DNA of 47,655 bases from Bacteroidetes bacterium CG2_30_33_31. Lineage in GTDB: Bacteria; Bacteroidota; Bacteroidia; Bacteroidales; UBA1556. Where the stretch lies: positions 1 to 47,655 of the forward strand of contig MNXP01000002.1 of NCBI GenBank assembly GCA_001872625.1, given 5' to 3'. Below the pieces are notes generated by a model that was not told the origin of the DNA, searched no databases, and saw only the letters and a program-made list of their open reading frames with translations. The translations under genes and the position numbers were made by a program. This document shows positions 1 to 7,492 of this stretch, piece by piece (the first letter of the stretch is position 1; every line of letters starts with the position of its first letter).

Positions 1-139
1 CCAATACTTTGATTAAGAGTTCATCGGCGCATAATTTTGGAAGCTCTACATCTTCAATTTTCAAGCTAATAATAGCTCTGAGCAGATTTTTATTATAAGC
101 TGGCAAAACTACCGACTTGCTTGTTTTTGGAATCTTCAT
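1..139 (-). CDS. Zinc-type alcohol dehydrogenase / quinone oxidoreductase-like protein, N-terminal fragment
   Basis: Only the first 46 codons lie in the window; the gene runs off the left edge. The ATG is at 139. The N-terminus (MKIPKTSKSVVLPAYNKNLL, then a stretch with VELPKL and a DELLIKVL strand) is the usual opening beta structure of the GroES-like domain in medium-chain dehydrogenase/reductases. Such enzymes are NAD(P)H-dependent oxidoreductases of alcohols or quinones. The active-site residues are outside the window, so substrate and zinc dependence cannot be judged. It starts 14 nt after the stop of the upstream membrane-protein gene and is probably cotranscribed with it. Confidence 0.6.
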   Translation of the reverse strand, partial: MKIPKTSKSVVLPAYNKNLLRAIISLKIEDVELPKLCADELLIKVL

Positions 140-153
140 ACTTAGTTAATATT

Positions 154-789
154 TTAAAATTCAACAAAATAGGCTAATAATCCTAAGAGAATCATAACAA
201 TTCCAGTAATCATTTTTTCATGATGTTCAAGGAAATGAGATTTAAATTTGCTAAGGCCTTTCAATCCGAGAGCCACTAATGCAAGCATACTAATCAAAGT
301 AATTATGAAATAAACTGCCGAAACTATAAAAATTCCAGTCCAACCAATTGTGGCTGCCTGAAAATAGTATGCTTCAATTTCCATACATGGTGTGAGAAAC
401 ATTGCAATGCTTAAAGAGATTATGATTGCTGTTTTTGACTTATTGTTTTTACTTTTTTGGTCAGTTAGTTCAAAATGATGATGATGATGCCCCGAGGATT
501 TTAGATCAATAAATAAATAGATAATTCCTATAGAAAGTAATATAATTGGCGCTGCAATATTGGTGATAAGACTGTAATTTTCTGTCAATTTAATCCCTAT
601 TACCCCAACGATAATTCCAATAATTATGGTACTTATTGTATGAGCCATTCCAGTTATGAATGTGGCAAAAAGCGTTTCTTTTTCAGTCCATTTTTGTGAT
701 TTTGATAATGCAATTAAAGGTATCCAGTGGTTTGGAATAGATGCATGAATAGCACTTAAAATAATACTACCAAAAAAAATTTGCCACAT
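154..789 (-). CDS. Polytopic membrane protein, NicO/UreH-like, possible metal transporter
   Basis: About 211 residues with roughly six hydrophobic segments, so an inner-membrane protein. Near the start is HASIPNHW (about residues 15-22), then GMAHT (about 47-51). A run of five histidines lies in a hydrophilic loop at about 101-105, and an LTPCMEIEAYYF segment sits in a later helix. Short H-x4-D/N-H-type motifs and His-rich loops are typical of the NicO/RcnA and UreH-like nickel/cobalt transport families, so metal transport is a reasonable guess but not proven. The reading frame is open upstream to a TTG at 843, but ATG at 789 places the first transmembrane segment at the N-terminus and is preferred. 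It lies downstream of clpS in the same direction. Confidence 0.6.
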   Translation of the reverse strand: MWQIFFGSIILSAIHASIPNHWIPLIALSKSQKWTEKETLFATFITGMAHTISTIIIGIIVGVIGIKLTENYSLITNIAAPIILLSIGIIYLFIDLKSSGHHHHHFELTDQKSKNNKSKTAIIISLSIAMFLTPCMEIEAYYFQAATIGWTGIFIVSAVYFIITLISMLALVALGLKGLSKFKSHFLEHHEKMITGIVMILLGLLAYFVEF

Positions 790-857
790 ATTGAACGTTT
801 TGATTAAATTAAAGTAAGAGAGCAAACTAACATGCAAGTACAAAAAGGAAAATCTGA

Positions 858-1145
858 TTATTCAACTTCTGCAGAGAGATTTCTATTTGTAAGTTCCCTA
901 TGCATCAGCGAAAGAGCGTTAAAATCTCCAGATTTCACAATGCATTTGCCTTTATAATGAACAATATAAGCACATTGCTCTGCCTGAAGTTCATCATGAT
1001 GGCACACATCTATAAGGCTGTCAATAACCCAGTCGAAGGTGTTAACATCATCATTATACAAGACCAGATCAAAAACATCGGAGAGTTTTTCAACCACATT
1101 CATCGATGCTTTTTCTTTTACTTTATTTCCGAAAATTGGGTTCAT
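858..1145 (-). CDS. clpS: ATP-dependent Clp protease adaptor ClpS
   Basis: The 95-residue protein has the ClpS core: LYNDDVNTFDWVI (about 29-41), a central helix with CHHDELQAEQCA, then VHYKGKC and a C-terminal helix-strand ending. ClpS binds the N-domain of ClpA/ClpC in the cytosol and delivers N-degron substrates. The NDDVNT loop and the downstream DELQAEQ helix correspond to the substrate-pocket region of the family. Length is normal (about 90-105 aa). ATG at 1145 is the only sensible start. A TATCTTTG -7 element lies 24 nt upstream. Confidence 0.93.
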   Translation of the reverse strand: MNPIFGNKVKEKASMNVVEKLSDVFDLVLYNDDVNTFDWVIDSLIDVCHHDELQAEQCAYIVHYKGKCIVKSGDFNALSLMHRELTNRNLSAEVE

Positions 1146-1168
1146 AAACTTTGAGTTATTTAGTTTTG

Positions 1169-1176
1169 CAAAGATA
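1169..1176 (-). promoter_or_regulatory. Bacteroidota -7 element of clpS
   Basis: On the minus strand this reads TATCTTTG, matching TAnnTTTG. It would start transcription about 18-20 nt before the clpS ATG. No TTG -33 element is found at the expected distance. The element is one arm of an imperfect inverted repeat (1168-1192, GCAAAGATAAT against ATTATCTCTTTGC) that might bind a regulator or form a 3' hairpin for the MBOAT gene ending at 1230. Confidence 0.45.
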
Positions 1177-1229
1177 ATTGATTATCTCTTTGCTTGTTAA
1201 AGCTTTTTTTATAAATAATATTTTCTGAT

Positions 1230-2894
1230 TTAGAATTGAAAGTAAATAAATGCTTGCATATCAGAGGAGATTGATTGATAGACAACAAAAATCACAAATG
1301 CAAATATAAAGGCCTGAACAACATACTTTTGCCTTATGAACCAGGCTCTGTAGTTATTTTTGGTTTTGTAAGGAAGCCAGTGGAATACAAACCCAATTAG
1401 CATAATAATAAATACCCATTTGTAGCCAGCCACCACTGCTGGAATAATTTCCAATGACATGCTGTTAAAAATCTGATGCATCATTCCATTCACAACATCC
1501 ATTGATTCAGAGCGAAAAAATACGCGAGTAAAAGTGATGAAAGTAAAAGTCAGAAATATTTTCCAAACATTTACTATCCAATGATTTATGTTTTCCCAAG
1601 GACTTATATTGCGCCAGAATTTATAAACCATAATTCCAAGTCCATTCAATCCACCCCAGATAATAAATTGCCAACTTGCACCATGCCACAGACCGCCAAT
1701 AAGCATGGTAAGCATAAGATTTATGTTGGTATTGATGCCATGCTTGAAGTGTGGAAATTTCCAGGCAAACAAAATCGATACTATCGATATTAATCCGAAA
1801 ATTGGCAGAAGCCACAAATTTCCAGATATCAAAACTATAAATGCTAAAATAAAAATCAGGCTTATATAGCTGAATGCAGAGCCATTGCGATTTCCACCCA
1901 TAGGAATATACAGATAATCTTTGAGCCAAGTGGAGAGGGAAATATGCCAACGACGCCAGAAATCACCAACATTTTTGGCTTTATAGGGAGAGTTGAAATT
2001 TACTGGAAGCACAAACCCTAGCAGCAAAGCAACGCCTATAGCAATATCGGTATAGCCCGAAAAATCGACATAAACCTGCAGCGAATAGCCGAAAAGAGCC
2101 ATAAGATTTTCAAAACCAGAATAATGCAGCGGTGCTCCAAAAACTCTATCAACAAAATTGACCGCTATATAATCTCCTATAAAAATCTTCTTCACCAATC
2201 CATTCATAATCCAAAAAATTGCCAGCCCAAAATCTGCTTTTGTAAGGCTATAATCTTTATACATCTGTGGAATAAATTGAGACGCTCTTACTATTGGACC
2301 AGCCACCAACTGAGGGAAAAAACTTACATAAAATCCAAAATCTATTATATTATTTACTGGCTTCAGCTCGCCTCTATAAACATCGATAGAATAGCTTATA
2401 GTTTGAAATGTATAGAATGAAATTCCTACTGGAAGGAGTATGGCGTCTACCGAAAAATGAGTGCCAGTATAGTTATTTACAAATTGGGCCATATAATTTA
2501 TCACCTCAAAATTTGTATGAAAGATCTCATTTATGCTGCCTATAAAAAAATAGGAATATTTGAAATATGCTAAAAGACCCAGATTAACAAACACACTGCT
2601 TGAAATCAATAATTTCTTCTTCAATTTTGTGCCAACAGCATAAACCCATTTCCCAATATAATAATCGTAAACCGTTGAAAACAAGAGAATGAAGAAGAAC
2701 ATTCCGCTTGATTTGTAATAGAAAAATAGACTCACCAAGAATAAGAAACCAGCTCTTATGGAGCGATTTTTTGAGTTGTTAAGAAATGAATATCCAAAAA
2801 GCACTATGGCAAAAAATGCCCAAAAATAAAACCTCGTGAAGATAAGTGGATGTTCTGGCGAATATAAGAATATGTTTCTTAGTAACTCTTCCAA
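1230..2894 (-). CDS. MBOAT-family O-acyltransferase, AlgI/PatA-like
   Basis: 554 residues with about 11-12 hydrophobic segments. The MBOAT signature is clear: VNFNSPYKAKNVGDFWRRWH around 298-317, LSTWLKDYLYIPMGGNR (320-336), and the near-invariant His of GLWHGASW at H404. Family members sit in the inner membrane and move acetyl groups across it to a periplasmic glycan (alginate, peptidoglycan, cellulose) with help from SGNH-type partners. Here it follows two SGNH-like genes, 4 nt after the stop of the nearer one, as the last gene of the operon. The start is a TTG at 2894: the residues from MEELLRNIFLYSPEHPLIFT onward match the usual N-terminus of Bacteroidota homologues, and no in-frame ATG lies upstream. 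Acceptor glycan is not determinable. Confidence 0.9.
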   Translation of the reverse strand: MEELLRNIFLYSPEHPLIFTRFYFWAFFAIVLFGYSFLNNSKNRSIRAGFLFLVSLFFYYKSSGMFFFILLFSTVYDYYIGKWVYAVGTKLKKKLLISSSVFVNLGLLAYFKYSYFFIGSINEIFHTNFEVINYMAQFVNNYTGTHFSVDAILLPVGISFYTFQTISYSIDVYRGELKPVNNIIDFGFYVSFFPQLVAGPIVRASQFIPQMYKDYSLTKADFGLAIFWIMNGLVKKIFIGDYIAVNFVDRVFGAPLHYSGFENLMALFGYSLQVYVDFSGYTDIAIGVALLLGFVLPVNFNSPYKAKNVGDFWRRWHISLSTWLKDYLYIPMGGNRNGSAFSYISLIFILAFIVLISGNLWLLPIFGLISIVSILFAWKFPHFKHGINTNINLMLTMLIGGLWHGASWQFIIWGGLNGLGIMVYKFWRNISPWENINHWIVNVWKIFLTFTFITFTRVFFRSESMDVVNGMMHQIFNSMSLEIIPAVVAGYKWVFIIMLIGFVFHWLPYKTKNNYRAWFIRQKYVVQAFIFAFVIFVVYQSISSDMQAFIYFQF

Positions 2895-2898
2895 TGGT

Positions 2899-4215
2899 TT
2901 ATTTTTTAGTTAATTCTACCTTTATTTCTGGCTCAGAATTTACAACTTCCCACTGAAGAAAATTACCAAAAGATTGCATCATAGCATCAAAGAATAAATC
3001 TGCTAAAAGCATATAACCAGGGCGAGTAAAATGCACTTTATCCCTTTGAGCCAAACCGGCATTTTGCCAACTCACAATAGAGTTCAATCCGCCCATAATA
3101 CTATACATATCCCATACGGCCACATCATGTTTGATAGCAATTTTATTTATAGTTTCCCTTACAATTTCTCCATTGCCATTTACATTTCTTTGGTACAAAT
3201 ATGAATCGTTGTTGGTAGTGAAAACTATTGCTGCATCAGGATTTATTCTTTTCACAATTTTTATCAAAGTATCATAATTTTCTTGGTAGAGACTTTGGTT
3301 AAAATTTTTACCATAAGCATCATTTATTCCAAGCCCAAAAATTACCATATCAGGTTTGATAGATTTCAGCTGCTGTTCTAAATGAGTACATTTTACAAAA
3401 GAAGAAGTAGAAGCGCCGTTGATGCCAAAATTGTGGTAAATAATTCCGGGGTCTTCTGTTTCCAGATTCATTCCATAAAACTGAAAACCTGTTTGAATGC
3501 TGTCAGTTTTCACAAAAAATAGCTCCAGAGTATCAACATATTTCTTCAAATAGAATTCAGTATAATCCTCGTCAGGGACTTCTATAATGCTGTCAACCAG
3601 CAATGAATCAATTTGTAAAGAGTATGAAAGGCTGTCGCAGAGATGATAAATTTTCACTCTATTAAAATCATATTTGATACGGCTGTTGGGCTCGAACATA
3701 AGTATTATCGAGCTCAAACTATCGCTTGTATAAGCCATGATTCCAGCCATACCAAGATCATAATTAATATTCCTATTAATATTTCGATAGCTTTCCCATT
3801 TGCCTGTATATCTGAAATAATAACCATAAGGAGTGTTGGTGTTAGCCATCCGATAAGGGAAAACGAAACCTCTGCCTGCATTCATGCCACCATTCAATAA
3901 TTGAAAACGTTTTCTGAGTTGCCCTGTAAAAATATCAGCTTGAATATGTGATCCGCCAAAACTGACCACATTTATTTGGCCTTCACCTCGGCTGGTTAAA
4001 GTATCTAATTTGCCAAAAAATTTTGTAAAATTAGCGGTGTTTCCATAAAAATTAATCTTGTTACTGTCGTAATTTATAAAGTTATAGCCGGCAATTTCAA
4101 AGGGATATTGTTCAATTTGTGCTTTAGAATCATTAGGATAAAATATACCCGAATAAAAAGCCAACACGCAGAGTGTGCGATAAAAATTGTTTAATATTGC
4201 TTCGGTAAATCTCAT
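2899..4215 (-). CDS. SGNH/GDSL-hydrolase-like periplasmic protein (AlgX/PatB-type partner)
   Basis: 438 residues with an N-terminal hydrophobic segment (about 10-25) consistent with a signal or anchor. SGNH blocks are visible: block I as VSFGGSHIQ with the presumed nucleophile S89, block II at GINGAS (about 264-269), block III at FGLGIND with N298, and block V at DKVHFTRPGY with D392 and H395. Block I has GGSH in place of the usual GDSx, which is seen in acetyltransferase/esterase relatives. The fold acts as esterase or O-acetyltransferase in the periplasm. Its start codon overlaps the stop of the preceding SGNH gene by 4 nt (ATGA), and the MBOAT gene follows 4 nt later, so the three are very likely translated together and form one acetylation pathway. 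Acceptor inferred only. Confidence 0.78.
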   Translation of the reverse strand: MRFTEAILNNFYRTLCVLAFYSGIFYPNDSKAQIEQYPFEIAGYNFINYDSNKINFYGNTANFTKFFGKLDTLTSRGEGQINVVSFGGSHIQADIFTGQLRKRFQLLNGGMNAGRGFVFPYRMANTNTPYGYYFRYTGKWESYRNINRNINYDLGMAGIMAYTSDSLSSIILMFEPNSRIKYDFNRVKIYHLCDSLSYSLQIDSLLVDSIIEVPDEDYTEFYLKKYVDTLELFFVKTDSIQTGFQFYGMNLETEDPGIIYHNFGINGASTSSFVKCTHLEQQLKSIKPDMVIFGLGINDAYGKNFNQSLYQENYDTLIKIVKRINPDAAIVFTTNNDSYLYQRNVNGNGEIVRETINKIAIKHDVAVWDMYSIMGGLNSIVSWQNAGLAQRDKVHFTRPGYMLLADLFFDAMMQSFGNFLQWEVVNSEPEIKVELTKK

Positions 4216-5702
4216 TTTTTAGCTGTACTTTTTATTATTTCCGACTCTTTAAATTCCATCATAAGCGCATTATAAAACATATTGGCAATGAGCTTGGCTC
4301 CCGTGGGCGTAAAATGTGTATAATCAACGCCGGCAAGAGATGGCCTTGCGCTAACCCAAGATGGCATAGAATTATATCCACCCATAGCCATATACATATC
4401 CCAATAGGAATATCCTGCTTTTAAAGTTGCACTTCTTAGAGCATCTCTTACCTTTGGCAAGTTCTCATAAGTTACATAATCTTCGCCTACTTTATGCGAC
4501 ATATCTGAAGGGCCAACAACAATAATTGTTGCCTCTGGCATCATTTTTTTTAAAAGAATAAGCTGGTTATAAAACCAATTTCCATAATTTTCAATTGCAA
4601 CAGAGCCTGTTGTATATGGTATTACATTTCCGCCAAATTGAAGTATGAACATTTTTACATTCAAGGTCTTATACATGGCTTGCAGATGAATAAAATTCAT
4701 CCTTGTGAACATAGTCCCCGATGCACCTCGCATGCTGATATTATCAACCTCAAGACCAACTTTATCACTCAAATCTATTGCATAGATATCGGGGCTATCG
4801 TAGCCAGAGAATTCTATTTTTACATTTTTTACATATTCTGGAAAATTGAAATTGAAGCTGCTTAAATTCACTTTAGCTTCCAAACTATCTTTAATTAATA
4901 ATTTGCCTTTGGCAGAAATTTTTACTTCCACTTTTGTATTTGAATTGCCATAAAATATTCTTAGTCTTTTAAATTTTCTGACGTTAGAATATGCTATTTT
5001 TGATTCACTAATTTGAAAAGATGCGCTGTAGATATTATCAGGAATGAAACTTTCGTCCACTGGAACAGCAGGTGCAAAGCGCGAAAATGCTGCAAGTACT
5101 CCAAACCTATTATGGTTTATTCGTGGGTCTTTATTGTTGAAGATTGTGTATCTATACCATCTGCCAGCATTAGACTGAACAGCCGAAAAATATGAATCAT
5201 AAGGTTGAACTACTGGCAATAGACCAGGACCAAAACCACCAAAATTTTGTTGCAATTTGTTTCTTAAATATGCAGTAATTCGGTCCCCTTCAATTTGCGA
5301 ATCGCCATAATGCAAAATCCTAATCTGCTCCTTGTTAGTGATTCCGCTCCTTAAAAGTTTGAAAAAGTTATACAAATTATTTTTGCCTTCGAGGCCATAT
5401 TCCATGCGGTAAATCGACTGAGAAAGATTATCAACACTTGCCTTAAATTTTTCGCTATTAAAATTTGCTGTATCATTTGAGGACTTTAAAATGTCTGGAA
5501 GCGAATCAATATTCTTAGAAATACCAATGATATTATCGATATTGGTATATTTAACAGTATCTTTTCCAATAATATTATTTATTGATATCATTTTCAACCT
5601 AAATGCACCAATTTGAATTCCATTAGCAGGGAAAAAAACTACTGCTGGAAGTATAATTACTCCCACCAAAAGAAAAAATAATAATACCTTTTTTGGCGAC
5701 AT
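4212..5702 (-). CDS. SGNH/GDSL-hydrolase-like periplasmic protein, second copy
   Basis: 496 residues. A hydrophobic segment at about 6-25 looks like a signal anchor and is followed by a low-complexity linker to about residue 100. SGNH motifs: LHYGDSQIEGDR with S135, a block III-like FILQFGGNV, and DYTHFTPTG near the C-terminus giving D460 and H463. The GDSQIEGD form of block I is common in Bacteroidota proteins placed next to MBOAT genes. It starts 2 nt after the LysM/transglycosylase gene and overlaps the next SGNH gene by 4 nt. It is likely a periplasmic acetyltransferase or deacetylase working with the MBOAT protein; two SGNH proteins in a row may divide transfer and removal. Sequence alone cannot tell which is which. 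Confidence 0.78.
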   Translation of the reverse strand: MSPKKVLLFFLLVGVIILPAVVFFPANGIQIGAFRLKMISINNIIGKDTVKYTNIDNIIGISKNIDSLPDILKSSNDTANFNSEKFKASVDNLSQSIYRMEYGLEGKNNLYNFFKLLRSGITNKEQIRILHYGDSQIEGDRITAYLRNKLQQNFGGFGPGLLPVVQPYDSYFSAVQSNAGRWYRYTIFNNKDPRINHNRFGVLAAFSRFAPAVPVDESFIPDNIYSASFQISESKIAYSNVRKFKRLRIFYGNSNTKVEVKISAKGKLLIKDSLEAKVNLSSFNFNFPEYVKNVKIEFSGYDSPDIYAIDLSDKVGLEVDNISMRGASGTMFTRMNFIHLQAMYKTLNVKMFILQFGGNVIPYTTGSVAIENYGNWFYNQLILLKKMMPEATIIVVGPSDMSHKVGEDYVTYENLPKVRDALRSATLKAGYSYWDMYMAMGGYNSMPSWVSARPSLAGVDYTHFTPTGAKLIANMFYNALMMEFKESEIIKSTAKK

Positions 5703-5704
5703 AA

Positions 5705-7252
5705 TTATCTTTGGATTTTGAGTTTTTGCCCAACTTGAATTTTGCGTGGATCAGAAATATGATTCCATTTAATAATATCGCTATTGCTTACTCCTGAATA
5801 TTTTTTTGCTATTGAGCCTATTGTATCACCTTTTTTTACAGTATAATAAATGGTTTTATGGCTCGATTTGCTTGAAGTGGTTTTGCTTGTTGATGTACTT
5901 TTTGAAGATCCTCCGGCAGCAAGTCGTCTCTTTTCAGAAAGGCTCATTTTGTTTATTTTTTCGTAATATTTTGCCCGAGCAGATGGAACATAAATTTTAA
6001 TTTTTTTACCAACTTGAAGACTACGAGAGCTTTTAATATTATTCCATTCTTGCAATTGACTTATGCTTACCTCATACCAACCTGAAATAAGTCCAAGATT
6101 GTCGCCGCGTTTTACATTGTAATAAATAGCTTTGCTACTCTCGAAGGGTTCTTCAACCTCCTCGGCTACAACTGGTTTAGCCACAGCAATAACTGGAATG
6201 GAGTGAGGTTTTATATTGAATAATAGGCTGTCTTTATAGGCATAAATTGAATCTTCCAAAATATTGAATTTAGCCAAATTACCTTTGGGGATATAAAGAG
6301 GATAAATATGATTTATGGCCGGCACAAAGTCGAATTTGAAAATTGGATTTAGAAATCTAATTTCGTTAATATCTAAATTAAGCAGTTCGCAAATTTGTGT
6401 AAAATGTAGCTTTCTCGAAATATCAACCGTATCAACTCTTGAGATATAATCTATGCTATAAGAAGATTTATCATACTCAAAAAATAATATGGAAGCGGTA
6501 ATTGCGTCAACTACATCTCTGCCGAAATAAGGAAGTGAGGGATAAATATAATAAAAATCGACAATATTATCATTGCGTCTGATAGATTTGTTCACATTTG
6601 AGGGGTCGCATGTGAAAGCCGCCAAAGTAAGCTTCCAATCACTATAAATTCCATAAAAATCATTCAATGTTTTTATGGCCGCAGAGGTAGATTTAAGCAC
6701 ATCTAATCTTTCATCGACATAGCTATCTATTTGAAGTCCAGCTTTTCGACTATAGGTGTAAGGGATTTGCCAATAGCCCGCTGCTCCAGTATATCCTCTT
6801 GCTTTATTTTGCATGGCTGTGAGCGCAAAAGTTGTGAAAGCTATTTCTTTTGGAATTCCATGAGCTACCAAACTGTCTTCAAAGATTTTGCGATATTTTA
6901 CAAAAATAGCCTTTGCCATTCGTGCTTCTGCTTGGTTTTGTAGATAATTTTTATATATCTCTTTAGCTCTCGCACTTAGCTCCAATCTTAATGCTGGATA
7001 TTTGGTTTTTAGCAAATTCTCCATTTCCACATCAGAAACTATTACATCATTTGTTGGGTTTGATGTGTTTATATTTGGGTTTATTTTGCTGTAAATCCAC
7101 TCATGAGATAAGTTGGTGAGTGAAGTATTCCAAAATCGAATGTAATATGTTGTGCTGTCATCAGAGTACTGATTATTAAATAATTGTGCGGATATATTGG
7201 AGTAAATAATTGCCGATAATAAAAATAAAAGTAGTGTTTTCTGTTTCGCCAT
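5705..7252 (-). CDS. LysM protein with MltD-like transglycosylase fold, apparently lacking the catalytic Glu
   Basis: 515 residues. A signal peptide (about 1-22, ending SNISAQ) exports it to the periplasm. A lysozyme-like SLT domain covers about 90-250: RGYTGAAGYWQIPY (152-165) is the GAxGxWQ motif, followed by VDERLDVLKSTSAA. Two LysM peptidoglycan-binding modules follow, at about 376-422 and 467-515, joined by a Ser/Thr/Lys-rich linker. In MltD relatives the catalytic Glu lies 15 residues before the last Gly of the GAAG motif, in an ES pair; here that place is Leu144-Thr145 (ALTAMQNKARG). The protein may therefore bind but not cleave glycan, or use another acid. It is the first gene of the operon with two SGNH proteins and the MBOAT enzyme. 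ATG at 7252; a TAAATTTG element lies at 7279-7272. Confidence 0.85.
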   Translation of the reverse strand: MAKQKTLLLFLLSAIIYSNISAQLFNNQYSDDSTTYYIRFWNTSLTNLSHEWIYSKINPNINTSNPTNDVIVSDVEMENLLKTKYPALRLELSARAKEIYKNYLQNQAEARMAKAIFVKYRKIFEDSLVAHGIPKEIAFTTFALTAMQNKARGYTGAAGYWQIPYTYSRKAGLQIDSYVDERLDVLKSTSAAIKTLNDFYGIYSDWKLTLAAFTCDPSNVNKSIRRNDNIVDFYYIYPSLPYFGRDVVDAITASILFFEYDKSSYSIDYISRVDTVDISRKLHFTQICELLNLDINEIRFLNPIFKFDFVPAINHIYPLYIPKGNLAKFNILEDSIYAYKDSLLFNIKPHSIPVIAVAKPVVAEEVEEPFESSKAIYYNVKRGDNLGLISGWYEVSISQLQEWNNIKSSRSLQVGKKIKIYVPSARAKYYEKINKMSLSEKRRLAAGGSSKSTSTSKTTSSKSSHKTIYYTVKKGDTIGSIAKKYSGVSNSDIIKWNHISDPRKIQVGQKLKIQR

Positions 7253-7421
7253 AGTTGTAAGTTTTGCGCTGCAAATTTATCTATAAAAGCTTAGAAACCT
7301 CATAAAATTATATCTTTCCCGATGAAAATCTCTGTTGATATTGGCATTTTTTGAGGAATTAGCTTAAATTAAAACAGCGATTAGAATAACAATTATATTT
7401 GAAAATGAATTTTTATTCATC

Positions 7422-7470
7422 AAAAAAAATGGCAAAAATCTGCTATTATTTTTGAAAAATTAATTGCCAT
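7422..7470 (-). terminator. Probable Rho-independent terminator of the S8 protease gene
   Basis: On the minus strand ATGGCAA (7470-7464) can pair perfectly with TTGCCAT (7435-7429), and a run of seven or eight T follows directly (7429-7422). The loop is long (28 nt) but contains a further weak A/T pairing. It lies just past the stop codon of the protease (7493), as expected for its terminator. Confidence 0.55.
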
Positions 7471-7492
7471 AATCTTTTATTGATGAATGTAT

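Noticed and set aside
1168..1192. Imperfect inverted repeat considered as the MBOAT terminator
   Set aside because: No T run follows on the minus strand, and one arm is the likely clpS -7 element, so a regulatory role is at least as likely.
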